From NCBI GenBank assembly GCA_945859605.1, contig OX243818.1, positions 38,519,750-38,583,749 of the forward strand: DNA of 64,000 nt. The letters are read 5' to 3'. A model generated the notes under the pieces. That model made no database searches. It was not told the DNA's origin and saw nothing but the letters and a program-made list of their open reading frames with translations. Made by a program: the position numbers and the translations under genes. The stretch is from Lumbricus rubellus. Lineage: Eukaryota > Annelida > Clitellata > Crassiclitellata > Lumbricidae. Shown here piece by piece: positions 42,982-54,209 of this stretch; within the stretch, counting starts at the first letter, position 1; each line of letters starts with the position of its first letter.

Positions 42982-44634
42982 ATGTCGCAAAACAATTCTT
43001 CCGAAAGTTCATATGTAAATATTATTTCAAATGCAGCACAAGAAACGACACCCAGTTCCCAACTAAGTCAGAAACACTTTGATATTCGTACTAAAGGAAA
43101 CAAGACAAGCCGTTCCAAAGACAAGAAATTCGAATGTGAACTGTGCAAGAAAATGTTCAAGTACGCCTGTTACCTAAAGAATCATATGAAAATTCATACT
43201 GAGGAGAAATCATACACATGCCAGATTTGTGCAAAAGCGTTTGCGAACCGTGGTGAATACAGGATTCACATCACAGAGCATTCCGACGAGAAACCTTTCC
43301 AATGCCAAGTATGTGAGAAGCGTTATTTCCAACATTCCGACCTAAAATCCCATGGAAGAATTCACATTGAAGAGAAACTGCACCAATGCCAATCATGTGA
43401 CTTTAAAACTAAGTATAAAGAATATCTAAAGAGGCATACAAGAAGACATACTGGAGAGAAACCCTACCCTTGCCGGATATGTAAGAAAACATTCTCAAGC
43501 TCCTCAGCCATGAGAAGTCATGAAAAATTCCACTCTGCAAATAAGCCATTTCCGTGTAAGGTTTGCGACAAACAATTCGTGGTACCCTCCGCACTAAAGG
43601 TTCATGTTAGACAACATACAGGCGAAAAACCATTCCAATGCCAGATATGTAAGAAAGAGTTCTCTCAACGTGCCAATCTGACATCTCATGTTAGAATTCA
43701 TTCTAAAGATAAACTATTTCACTGCGAAATTTGTAAGAAAGAATTTACTCACTATAACAGTCTGCAGTTGCATGTTCGACTCCATACTGGGGAAAAACCT
43801 TTTCAATGCCAAATATGTCAAAAGTGGTTTCTTGATCCTTCCGGTCTGCGAAGTCATGTCAGAAATCATTTTGGAGAAAAACCATACCAATGTCAGTTAT
43901 GCTCACAAGCATTCACACAAAATGGCAGTCTTGTAGCTCACAATAGGACGCACACTGGAGAGAAACCATTTCTTTGCCAGGTGTGTCAGAAAATGTTTAC
44001 AAGCTCTGCAGGCTTGACATACCATGAAAGGTGCCACTCTGGTGAGAAGCCATTTCTCTGCCAGGAATGCCATAAATCGTTCTCATGTTCTTCAGGTCTG
44101 AGATATCATGAAAGATGCCACTCTGGAGAGAAGCCATACCTCTGTCAGGAATGCCATAAATCGTTCTCGTGTTCTTCAAGTCTGAGATATCATGAAAGAA
44201 GCCACTCTGGAGAGAAGCCATACCTCTGCCAGGAATGCCATAAATTGTTCTCATGTTCTTCAAGTTTGAGACATCATGAAAGATGCCACTCTGGAGAGAA
44301 GCCATACCTCTGCCAGGAATGCCATAAATTGTTCTCGTGTTCTTCAAGTCTGAGATATCATGAAAGATGCCACTCTGGAGAGAAGCCATACCTCTGCCAG
44401 GAATGTCATAAATTGTTCTCATGTTCTTCAAATCTGAGACATCATGAAAGATTCCACTCTGGAGAGAAGCCATACGTTTGCGAGGAATGCCATAAAACGT
44501 TTGCATGCGCATCTGGTTTGACAAGTCACAGAAAATGCCACTCTGGAGATAATCCGTTTTTGTGTCAAGTTGCAAAAAAAATTTGTAAGATCTTGTCAAC
44601 TGAAAATTCATATCCGAATCCATACAAGAGATAA
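42982..44634 (+). CDS. C2H2 zinc-finger protein D (17 intact fingers, truncated)
   Basis: Paralogue of gene C. The ATG at 42982 ([10 protein letters not shown]) lies 27 bp after splice acceptor ttatgcag. The leader is similar, and fingers 1-9 align with fingers of C one to one, including the odd [17 protein letters not shown] unit. Fingers 12-16 are almost identical to each other ([21 protein letters not shown]), marking recent 84-bp expansion. The frame shifts inside finger 18 ([12 protein letters not shown]) and stops at 44634, so about 550 residues are encoded. C retains five or six further fingers here that D has lost. It may still make a shortened DNA-binding protein. Confidence 0.88.
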   Translation: MSQNNSSESSYVNIISNAAQETTPSSQLSQKHFDIRTKGNKTSRSKDKKFECELCKKMFKYACYLKNHMKIHTEEKSYTCQICAKAFANRGEYRIHITEHSDEKPFQCQVCEKRYFQHSDLKSHGRIHIEEKLHQCQSCDFKTKYKEYLKRHTRRHTGEKPYPCRICKKTFSSSSAMRSHEKFHSANKPFPCKVCDKQFVVPSALKVHVRQHTGEKPFQCQICKKEFSQRANLTSHVRIHSKDKLFHCEICKKEFTHYNSLQLHVRLHTGEKPFQCQICQKWFLDPSGLRSHVRNHFGEKPYQCQLCSQAFTQNGSLVAHNRTHTGEKPFLCQVCQKMFTSSAGLTYHERCHSGEKPFLCQECHKSFSCSSGLRYHERCHSGEKPYLCQECHKSFSCSSSLRYHERSHSGEKPYLCQECHKLFSCSSSLRHHERCHSGEKPYLCQECHKLFSCSSSLRYHERCHSGEKPYLCQECHKLFSCSSNLRHHERFHSGEKPYVCEECHKTFACASGLTSHRKCHSGDNPFLCQVAKKICKILSTENSYPNPYKR

Positions 44635-45137
44635 GTCAAAACCATGTGAGTTATGTACGAAAGCATTGGCATATCATTGTGACCATAAAAGAGACCCCGA
44701 AATCCATTCCGGAGATAGAAATTTTGAATGTCAAATTTGTGGAAAGAGTTTTCGCATTCCTTCAAGGCGATCACAACATTTTAGAATCCATTCCGGAGAG
44801 AAGCGCTTCAAATGCCAAATTATGTGATAAAACTTTCGCCTATTCTTCCAGTTTAACATATCATGCTGTTGTTCATACCGGAGAGAGACCTTTCGAATGT
44901 CAGGTGTGTAAAAAGCGCTTTTCTAGACGTTGCAGTCTAGCATAGCATGCTAGAATTCATTCTGGAGAAAATCCTTACGAATGTCAGATATGCCAAAAGC
45001 GTTTTACTGCCTTTGCCGGTTTACATAGTCATGCAAAGTTTCATAGCGGATTGAAGCCATACTTTTGTCAGGTCTGTCAGAAAACATTCGCATTCTCTTC
45101 AGATTTGAAACATCATGAAAAAACGCACGTTCGATAG
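44566..45137 (+). pseudogene. Decayed 3' end of zinc-finger gene D
   Basis: Compared with gene C, this stretch has a net loss of 2 bases in the run at 44569-44586. It has one extra T at about 44820, and a GAG-to-TAG change at 44943-44945. Finger text is still legible across three frames: [54 protein letters not shown]. It ends at the same HVR-stop as C (45137). Confidence 0.88.
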
Positions 45138-46119
45138 GAAATCAATTGCTTCAGATTTGTAGAAAAAACATTTCCCATCCCTTCAAATTAAAAAAATATC
45201 ATGTTCGAATACATCTTGGAGAATAGTCACCCATGGAATTCTGTCCTGCAGTCTGCTGATTTAGAAGGTGATAATTTTCAAATTTTATGTTAAACAATCT
45301 TTTGTTTGTTCTTCCTGACCAACTGTTCGTGCAAGAACTAAATCTGTTAGATGTATTGTCTATGTCTCTGTCAGATACATCGGAAATAATGTCTAAAAAT
45401 CTGGCGATCTGAAGACATGCGTGAGACTCAATAACCAATGCTGTAAATAAGCGAGATATAAATGTAAGAAACGGGATTTGTCCGATCTTCCAGCCTACAA
45501 TATTGTGTTAAACTAAATACTGAAGATAACCCGTTCCAACGCCAGTTAGTTGAGATTTGACAAGGATATCATAGTATCTAAATAGACATTAGAGAAGACA
45601 TTCTGAAGAGAAACCCTACTTGAATTAGGTATGCCATAGAAGTTCTCGCTAAAGTATCTATTTTACAGGAGAATACAGTTCACTTTAGGCTGCCGATAAT
45701 CTTTGTAGCACAAATTTTAAAGCGTTGAGTCCAGACAATTATGTTAACATTCTGTAAAATTTTCTCCTAACGCCACTTATTTATGGAGGCATACCCAAAC
45801 CATGCTCCTCTGCAGATTCACAAGACACGAAATAAATCTATGGATCCTTAACCCTCAACAGCTAACCTGGGGTCCAAGCGGACCCCAAGCATGTTCATCA
45901 TATATTTTTTCATATTTGTGAAGTGACTGCAACCCTGATATTTTATGTAATTGTTTGCTTGTATGTTGGGGTGCTTTTCGTGAAAAAAGTTTTTTAAAAA
46001 CTCTGTGCAAATTTTTTTTATTAATTGTTTTCCTCTGGGGTCCACGCGGACCCCAAAAATTCCATAGGATTTTCATAAGATTTCTTTCGTATTTCAATAC
46101 CAAAAATGTAAAATCAAAC

Positions 46120-46912
46120 TGACAGACAGACGGATAGAAAGACGGACAGATTTGGAGACATACAGACAAACAGGCAGGCAGACAGACCGACAGACAGACA
46201 CAGACAGAGAGACACAGGGAGACAGACACAGACAGAGAGACACTGCAGGGAGACAGAGAAAGACAGAGAGAGAGAGACAGAGACACATATAGAGAGAGAG
46301 AGGGAGAGAATGAAAAAGAGAGAGCCAGACAGAGAGAGAGCCAGACAGACAGGGAGACAGAAGACTGACAGACGGATGGACAGGCAGACAGACAGACAGA
46401 CAGACGGACAGACAGAGATAGACAGACAGGCAGACAGAAGTCTGACAGACGGACGGACGAACGGGCAGACAAGAATATTGACAGGTAGGCAGACAAACGG
46501 ACAGACAGGCAGACAGACAGGTAGACAGACAGGCAGACAGACAGACTGACGGACAGACGGACGGACAAAGAGACAGACAGAAGACTGACAGACAGATAGA
46601 CAGACAGACAGGCAGGCAGAGAGGTAGACAGACAGACTGACCGGCGGACAGCAAACAGATAGACAGACAGGCAGACAGAAGACTGACAGACGGACGGGCA
46701 AGCAGACAGACAGGCAGACAGAGAGGCAAATGAACATACAGACAGGCAGGCAGGCAGGCCGACGGACAGGCGGACAGACTGACACACGGACGGACAAGCC
46801 TACAGACAGGCAGGCAGACATACAAATGGATGGACGGTCTGACAGGCAGACGAGAAGGCGGACAGACAGGCAGACAGACAGACGGACAGTCAGGCAGGGT
46901 CAGCTAGACAGA
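46120..46912. repeat. (GACA)n / (GACG)n microsatellite of about 0.8 kb
   Basis: Imperfect tetranucleotide repeat with an 'agagagag' block at 46265-46325. The Ser-Val-Cys-Leu open frames of 235-310 codons over it are low-complexity artefacts. It ends near gaccctaacactaaccc, another telomere-like scrap. Confidence 0.95.
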
Positions 46913-47029
46913 CCCTAACACTAACCCTTCCTCTGACCCTAACCCTTATATTATGTTCACAACGACAATCGGATATAGACTCTCACATAAACTTTAATTT
47001 CCGTGCTCAAGGAGTTACTTACCTGCAAA

Positions 47030-47254
47030 CAGTGGCGGCGCCATGATTTTTTTTTTGGGGGGGGGTGGCTAATTTTCCATTTTCATTCGCCAAACTTTCT
47101 GACGATCACCTTTTTTAGTCATTTGGTAGAAATTTCATGGAAATTTCACATTTTATAGGAGGCGTTTAACATGGAAAAATTTCATTTTTTCATGTAAAAA
47201 CGGATGGCCTTTTTTAGGGGGCTTAAACCCCTAGCCCCTCTGGCGCCCATACTG
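47030..47254. mobile_element. hAT-like MITE (cagtggcggcgcc end), nested
   Basis: A 225-bp element with ends cagtggcggcgccatga and, inverted, cagtatgggcgccagag. The flanks cctgcaaa and cttgcaga match at 6 of 8 positions. It has the same end type as the element at 13837. Confidence 0.65.
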
Positions 47255-47284
47255 CTTGCAGACAATTGCATATTTTGTAGTAGG

Positions 47285-47440
47285 GCATAGAATCCACCTC
47301 AAGCCGCCTAGTATGGACCTTGGGCAAGTCCTTCACTCACAATTGTTCAGTGCCTCAGCCTGAAACTCGATTTCAGTGCCCGCGCTGTAGTTGGGAGTGC
47401 TTCTGAGTAGAAATCTTGAAGGGACGCTATGACAAGTACA
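47285..47440 (+). mobile_element. SINE body fragment
   Basis: Shares gggcaagtccttcactcacaa, cctgaaactcgatt and agtgcttctgagtagaaatc with the SINEs at 3995 and 26012. The tRNA head is missing or degraded. Confidence 0.5.
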
Positions 47441-48067
47441 CATACATAAGAAATTTACCAAAATGAAATAGTGTGGAATTGATTTTCATCATTGATATCG
47501 TGTTTCCATATGCAAATATTAACAAAATACATTGGGGTCCAGCTGGACCCCAGGTTAGCTGTAACGTAAGTTTTTACACGTTAGCTGTTGAGGGTTAAAA
47601 TAGCAGTAGGCCTACTTAGGCATATTAGTAGAAACCAATCACAATCTATGCGTCCTCAGGATTACATCATAGCCACAAATGGTATCATGATGAATTGAAA
47701 ATGTTCGGTGCCTGTTGAGACTGCATCATCTTGGTTGGATATGGTGAATAATTTTTTTTGTGTGACGACGTATTTGCGTACTGCATAAGCTTGTTGAGAA
47801 ATCCCACAACTTTGACTCCCGAAAGTAGGCCTAAGTGGCCTGAAGTGGAACGAGTTTAAAGTAAAGGACTGCAAATTTTTTCAAGGCCAAAGTTAAGAAA
47901 ATAAAACTATTGACTTCTTACATGATCTTCAGTTGTAATAATTATTTGATTACTTTGACTATTCCAATTTTCAGCTTACTTTATAGCTAAGCTAACCAGT
48001 CCCTGTGGTAGGTCTACAACATGATTGTGCCATCCACCGTCACCACATCTACATTTTCGACCACAGC

Positions 48068-49435
48068 CAGGGCCGTTTTAAGAAATTTTGGGGCCCTAGG
48101 CACAAACACTAATTCTAAATGAAACTATGAGGCTCATCTAGTTCTCCTCCTCTGGGGGGGGGGGGGGGGGCGGGAAATCAAGGTTTCCAGCAATTCCGGG
48201 TACGGAGAACGAGTAGGTTCTATATGCCAGTCGATCGCTGAGACGCGTAGCCCCGAGTGGGAGAGGGGCAAGGAAAGGGAATGTGCCACTACCCACCAGA
48301 AAATTTTGAATTTTTACACTTTGCAATGGCAACATTTTAAGCTGTCATTTTAACAAAACTTATCACAATTATTGCAGTGCTGACCTAAATAGTCCAAAAC
48401 TTCAATATATATTCTTACAATTATAATAATTTCTTTATCAGTTTCCACAATGTAATGGTAGGCCTAGCAGTGCAAGCGGCGATCCTAACAAAATTACTAT
48501 AATATTATTTCAGTGCTGATAAAAAGAGTAAATGAAAATTTCAATTAGCCTAGTATAATTATTATTACAATAAACATTTTCTTTGCGTATACCTATCAAG
48601 CTCTGCGACTCAGTTCTGCTTCTTCTGGACAATTACCATTGCAGAATAGGCCTAAGGAATAACTGCAGACAGGACTGGTGTAGGCTATATATAGTCTATG
48701 CCCGACTTTCTCGCACTGGAATTAGCTCAAAAGGTCATACATTGCTGACCAGAACACAGTTATCAGAAGAGCTACAAATGTTAAACAAACCAAAAAAGAA
48801 CTGTAGGCTATACCAAAATCTGGAAGCCATGTATAGTAGACTAATGATGCTATATTTCTAAATGTTAGTTTACAAAAATAGTCTTTGTACAAATATTAAC
48901 AGTAAACTATATTTTTTGTAATATGATATAGTATCATATATTATAGCCAACTAGTCCTAGATTTTATCATTATAATCACATGATAGTAAAACATATCACG
49001 GTGTTAGAGCTCGTGGATTACAATAATGTAAACGGCAACTAAAAACTATTATTATTTGATCAAATGTCTGGGTATACTCACTTCTAAGTACTGTTGAGCT
49101 CCCCAGGAAGAGGCCTAGATTAAACACTGAACGTAATTGATTTCCGCCTCAATCTGTCTCAGATATAGAGCATTGCATTCATGCCTTCTATGTGCACGCA
49201 CGCCATTTTGTTATATTTGTTAGTAATATAGTATAGGCCTACTGCTGACGGAGCAATATTTGTACTAAAAGTGTAAAATAAATGTTAGTTTAACATACAT
49301 AAAAGTTTGTATAGTAAGCTTATGTTGTTTATTGTTAAGTGATGTAGCCTAGTCTATTTGGGTCGCCGCGGGGCCCCTCTGTCGCGCGGGGCCCTAGGCC
49401 CGTGCCTCGCGTGCCTAGGCGTTAAAACGGCTCTG
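48068..49435. mobile_element. hAT-like element (CAGGGCCGTTTTAA end)
   Basis: A 1368-bp element with ends cagggccgttttaagaa and, inverted, cagagccgttttaacgcc. Both are followed by ggggccctaggc blocks. The exact 8-bp duplication accacagc lies at 48060-48067 and 49436-49443. Copy A has the empty site at about 4815 (gaccacaacgtg). No transposase is found; one open frame of 92 codons (48583) shows no domain. Confidence 0.88.
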
Positions 49436-49705
49436 ACCACAGCGTGTACTAGCAAGTTACTGGCTGCGCTTAGTAGTTTCGGCTATCGGAATTGAGTAAT
49501 CTAGCTCATAGGCGAATACGTAGCGTGTGTACTGTGTAAGTAGCCTAGGCTGTACAATGCGCCCCCACCCAGCTAACACCCGCTTACATTGTGTCTTTAA
49601 AATAAGTAGGCCTAGGTCTACCTAGGTCAGGGCTGTTGCCTGGTACACGTGGGTATACGCGGGCATGCAACGTACGTGTTCTCACCTCCGAGGAAACGGC
49701 ATCGT

Positions 49706-49796
49706 ATGCTCATAATAATAATAATAATAATAAAAATAATAATAATGACATAATAATAACAATAATAATAATAATGCTAGTAATAATAATAATAAT
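49706..49796. repeat. (TAA)n microsatellite, empty LINE site of copy B
   Basis: TAA-rich tract after gtatgctca, corresponding to the tract that holds the RLE LINE in copy A. Confidence 0.9.
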
Positions 49797-50255
49797 GACG
49801 ACAAATCTATGGCGCCATAACACAGCACATGCTGCTACAAGGCGCCTTTCATCTCCCAAAACCAGGGTATAGGCCTACTCGGGTAAAAATTAGGGTACAC
49901 GGGTAGGCCTACACGCTAACATTCGGAGGGAATGACTAAAAAAGGTCATCAGAAAATGTCTGACCTAAATCAAGTCGGCTTTCTCCCGGTCAGCGTGTAG
50001 GATACTCACCTCAAAATTTACCAGTAGCTGGCAGTAGGCTACTTTAGCCCTGAGTAGGTTTCAACATTGCCTCTGCTGGCCAATAATAATTATTGCTGAG
50101 TTGTTTGCCCATTCAACTTATAATAGCCTATTCGTTTACTTACATTCAATCTGACAGACCGCAGAATGATTACAGGTACAGGTTATACAAAATACGGCCC
50201 ACTATAATTGTCACGACACGCAGGTCGGCTTTACAGCAGTAGGTTTGGTAGCTTA

Positions 50256-50916
50256 CGTAAACGGACATTATCCCCCCTGGACACTATCCCCCCGGACACT
50301 ATCCCCCTCGGACATTATCCCCCCCGGACACTATCCCCCCCCGATTTTTCGTAGGACATTATCCCCCCTGGACAAAATCACCCCTTCATGTACAAATCCT
50401 AGAATAGTGCCGTAACCGATGAGACTTCGAAAGTTCTTAATGCCATTTAACTTGTAGGCCTAACTACCTCTGACCTTTCCATTCCAAATTAAATTCAATA
50501 CAGTAGAGAAATGAACGAAAGGGAGTCGTCTACATTAAGTAGCCCTTCGGAGGTTTGTTAACGTCATTGACGTCGGTCCAATTAGTGTCAGTAGGCATAG
50601 AACTAGATTTGAACTAAACGAATGAGAATCGTATGTAGGACCTATTTGTTTAGTGTCTACAAGAAATGTTTGTTAACGTCAGTTAGGCTACGTCTAACGA
50701 ATGTCAATCGTATACAGCCTTCGTAGAGTTATTAGCGTCAATCAGATATCCCCTTTATAAAAGGAAGACGTTTTAAAAAAATTTATCAGAATACGTTTGA
50801 CTTCTGTTGCCGTAGTTGCCCATGGGGGGGATAATGTCCTACCCCGGGGGGGATAATGTCCGGGGGGGACAATGTCCGGGGGGGATAGTGTCCAGGGGGG
50901 ATAATGTCCTACAACC
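50256..50916. mobile_element. Foldback-like element 2 (FB2), 9-bp target duplication
   Basis: A 661-bp element whose arms are four to five tandem GGACAYTATCCCCC-type units, in opposite orientation at the two ends (50262-50370 and 50822-50910). The exact 9-bp duplication ggtagctta lies at 50247-50255 and 50917-50925. Copy A (about 10268) is empty. The interior has no protein. The architecture equals FB1 although the sequence does not. Confidence 0.85.
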
Positions 50917-51654
50917 GGTAGCTTAACACTAACACAGTCTTGGGCTGAACTGAAGAGTTGCAGCGCTTTTGTGTCTCTATTTTGCATGCACGTCAACTAG
51001 GCCTAGGGTCCTAGGCCTACATGTGATTCATTTGCACTTGAGCCTGCTGAAGCAACGACAGTTTTATCAGCCGTACTGTTTGCCACACTAAAAGGCAAGT
51101 AGGCCTAAATAGGCCAAGCGTGTAAAACTGATAGGGCCTACAATAGGTAGTCTATTTTAAGAGCAGTCTATCATTGACTTTATTCAGAGTAAGTTTTCAA
51201 AGTGCACCGTTATTACTGAGTAGTTGCCATGTATTCAGAGGTAAGCTCAAACCGCAACTTAACTTTGGATCGCGTGTGCTTCAGTAAATTAAATAATATT
51301 AAAATAGCAGACGTAGAAAACAAAGAAAAGTTGAATGACGTGCAATGCAAAGGGTATCAGATTGTTAAGCCGTATGCACTGCACGTGCAACCAAAGCTAT
51401 GTTCCTAAATGCCTAAAATAAATATAGGCTTATAGGCTAGAAGCTGGAATGACGAAGATCGCCTAATTCTTGCTTCAACATAACTATTAATAATTTATTT
51501 GATTATATAATCCGGCTGACAGACTGCAACCAGCTACAGTGGACTATAATTATGCAATTGAAACAATTCGCGGAAACACAGAATCACAAACCTTAACTCC
51601 CAACTCAACTGATCAGACGGCCTGCAACACAACGGCGCTGATAGCAGCCTACAA

Positions 51655-51745
51655 AGCACGTCTATCCTTCAGGGGCTTCGGGAATGGAACTCGAGTCAGC
51701 TGATCTCCATGCCAGTGTGTTATCCATTGCACCCCACCGCCCTTA
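51655..51745 (-). mobile_element. tRNA-like sequence (SINE head or tRNA pseudogene)
   Basis: On the minus strand, ggtgcaatggataacacact resembles an A box and gactcgagttccattcc a weak B box, with spacing as in a tRNA-Arg. There is no acceptor-stem pairing that I can support, so it is not called a functional tRNA. Confidence 0.4.
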
Positions 51746-52220
51746 CTGCCTTCCAAGAAGTTGGATTGACGACAATAATTTGGCTATATTATTGTCCGCA
51801 AGGAATTGTCAACCATGATGACCATCCATGACGCAGGATGTCATTTTAAGAAGCCGCCAACTGTTTTGTGCGCATTTATAGTCAGATAGGTCTACACTTC
51901 GTCAACATGTTTAGGCTATCATGACGGCTATAACATTAAATTGGATCTTCTGTGAATTTTTTATTTTATGTAAATTTTTGAAGTAGTGCCCCATTTTGGG
52001 GGACGCTAGGCACTAATGGGTTGCACGAATTCCAAAACGTAGAGTTTAGGGTCTGTTGTCCACCAATACCATTTTATTTGCATTATTAAAACATGTTATG
52101 GTTGTGTTATCATGATGGTCATCTGCAAATCCTTTGAGGGAACGGTTTTGAAGTCGAGTAATTAGGCTAATTAAGACTTCTAAACCGACAAATTATAATA
52201 TTGGCATTTTATTTACGCAG

Positions 52221-52407
52221 CTGAATGAGCTTCCATTGGAGCTTCTGGATGTCGTATTGGAAAACTCGTTGCTGCATTGGATACTGAACCCATCAGCAGA
52301 ACAGAGAGACGAAGATGTCATCAGAGCTTTAGCTTCAGTCGACTTCTGTTGGTCTCAACGAATAACAAGAAGAAGCTTTAAGAATAGAATACTTCGTTTG
52401 TTGAGAG
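52221..52407 (+). CDS. F-box-like exon of an unidentified gene
   Basis: Bounded by a splice acceptor (atttacgcag, ending 52220) and a donor (gag|gtatgtcgg after 52407). The 187-bp exon is open in phase 0 and reads LNELPLELLDVVLENSLLHW then ALASVDFCWSQRI and SFKNRILRLLRG. The start LxELPLELLxxVL matches the first helix of an F-box, and the later SVDFCW resembles the second. F-box proteins recruit substrates to SCF ubiquitin ligases (family knowledge). No flanking exon was found: upstream is intron-like, and downstream a Gmr1-like element follows at 53037. The same exon in copy A (13809) is destroyed. An orphan duplicated exon is possible. Confidence 0.5.
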
Positions 52408-52775
52408 GTATGTCGGTCCTTTTGTTACTTGAAGAATGAAGGGGAAAGTGGGGGTATGCCTAATCGCTTACGAAAACCTTGGAGTTATCAGGGGTATGGC
52501 TTCATGTTCTGTGGAACTAAGTCAAAATCCATTTTAAACCGAGTCAAGTGATGACTGATTCAGTGAATGACATCCGACCTCCGTGTTATAGTGCTCAAGT
52601 TCATCTATGCTACGGATGCAATTATGCAAAACACGATGCCGATAGAGAGTACAATGCCAAGTTAGTGCAATTAGCTTAATTAGACCTATTTGCCGTGAGC
52701 TAGCCTGCTTTCAATGGCCTGTTAGGTCGGAATGGTGTCGGATGCCACTTCGCCGTCCCGCACATTAGGCCTACT

Positions 52776-52838
52776 GCACACAATACCGCGCACACAGTAC
52801 CGCGCACACAATACCGCGCGCACAATAATATACCGCGA
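52776..52838 (+). repeat. Short tandem repeat acaataccgcgcac
   Basis: About four imperfect 14-15-bp units (cacaataccgcgcacacagt and so on), then a series of tccagcttctattt motifs up to the LTR at 53037. Confidence 0.75.
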
Positions 52839-53036
52839 TTTTCAAAAGCCTACCGCGCACGATCGTTACCGCGAATTTGTTCAATCCAGCTTATATTTCA
52901 TACCTATAGAGTCTATCTACCTTCATCCAGCTTCTATTTCTCGCTCGTTATTCTCGTCAATCCAGCTTCTATTTCAGACATAGAAAAGCCTTCATCCAGC
53001 TCTTATTTCTCATGCTTTATTTTCGTCAATCCAGCT

Positions 53037-54045
53037 TGTCGTATCCCGTGTAAAAGGGAACTTTTTATCCTAGTGGTTACTCGGTTGGGTTTAAACTGAC
53101 TCTGAAATTCTTCCAAACTCAACAAACTCTCAGTTTCTTATGAAATATATATATATAAAAATTATCCAATATCATTCAATGACATAAACAAATAACAATC
53201 CTATTTACCTAGTGTGGCGAGTTAATTAGGAATATTATATTTGCGCTTAACTGTCGAGTTGTATGAAACTCGATTTTTCTTCAGCTTCGCTCCGTTGTCC
53301 AATCTTCACCAATTAAGAATGTTGATCAGACGGTTGAATAGTAGTCATGGAAGTGACCACTCCAATCGTCTTACTCGTATCTTGACTTGGTTCAATTGCC
53401 CACGAGATGAAACGTCGCATTCACCTTCGTAGCTCTCCTTCTGTAGTCCCAAACGTCCGCTTCACAACACACGCCGATCAGCTGTTCCTAGCCGATTTAA
53501 ATGTACAACTCTTCAGACCGTTATCTAAGAGTTCGTTACTTCGCAAGCGTCTCTCTCTTCACACGATGATTATTATGCACCAACGCGAATTTCTCATTTA
53601 AATTCCGTTGCACCTGATGCACAATACTTTGATCTGTCGGTTGATATTCCGAACAGTTCAATTACCTTCGTCTCTACTCTGGAATTTCAACTTTAGAGTG
53701 ACCACCGCAGTGAATCCACTACCATTTCCAGTTATACCAGCAGAGAGTCCATCTCTCAACGTTTAATTTGCTGACGTCATTTTTTTAAAAACGTCACGTT
53801 ATTCGTTTCCTGGTTGCGCATACCGTGAATAGTCTTAGCGTCCTTTGTTGGCATGGTAACGTTGGCCAATCTTTACTGTATTAGGCTGTAGTCCTTGGTT
53901 ATTATATATATTAAATATTATATGTTGCCACACATATTACCTAAACTCGCCAATTGAATTGTCTAACTTAACTACTACCTAGAATTAACAATTACACATA
54001 CATAGCAATTGTTTAATTTGATAAGCCTTTAATATATTCACGACA
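53037..54045 (-). repeat. LTR, 3' LTR in element sense
   Basis: 1009 bp, with termini tgtcgtatccc and attcacgaca. Against the other LTR it lacks an 8-bp unit in the cgtcgcatt stretch at about 53417, has 2 more bases in a TA run and a few substitutions. A polypurine-type stretch, minus-sense aagaaaggg, sits just inside at about 54050. Confidence 0.95.
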
Positions 54046-54209
54046 AATACCCTTTCTTCAAAAGTCTGTACACAGGCTTTACAAACTTACCTAATTATCA
54101 AATTACACTAATTGCTTATGTCCATTCTTATACTACTTTACACAACATCACAACCTAACACAACTATTTCTTATCTACTCATAATATTACTATTGATTTA
54201 TATAACTCT

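Larger units (their letters stand above)
45852..47594. mobile_element. piggyBac-like non-autonomous element, TTAA target
   Basis: The left end is CCCTCAACAGCTAACC and the right end is its inverse. TTAA lies at 45848-45851 and 47595-47598, and copy A (4368) has a single uninterrupted site, ccttaaaatag. Subterminal ggggtccaagcggacccc palindromes flank both ends. TTAA duplication with CCC ends is the piggyBac signature. Inside are a (GACA)n tract, a hAT-like MITE and a SINE, but no transposase. Confidence 0.85.
45138..52407 (+). repeat. Segmental duplication, copy B
   Basis: Begins with the 3' flank of zinc-finger gene D (as C does) and then follows copy A in order through to the F-box-like exon. 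It is interrupted by elements absent from A: piggyBac-like 45852-47594, hAT-like 48068-49435 and foldback-like 50256-50916. It lacks the LINEs, the short retroposon and the hAT elements of A. Confidence 0.8.

Noticed and set aside
43409..44623. Open frames antisense to zinc-finger genes C and D, and plus-strand frames over zinc-finger genes 1 and 2
   Set aside because: The 84-bp finger period keeps opposite frames open; their repetitive peptides mirror the fingers and have no recognisable domains.
45855..46825. Open frames of 235-310 codons rich in Ser, Val, Cys and Leu on the minus strand
   Set aside because: They lie on the imperfect (GACA)n microsatellite, run in all three frames, and have no domain or codon structure.
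51655..51745. Functional tRNA gene on the minus strand
   Set aside because: A-box-like text is good but the B box is weak and I find no acceptor-stem pairing; a SINE head or pseudogene is more likely.
53241..53601. Small plus-strand open frames within the LTRs (63-64 codons, repeated at 59596)
   Set aside because: They are present in both LTRs only because the LTRs are copies; they lie antisense to the element and have no homology that I recognise.
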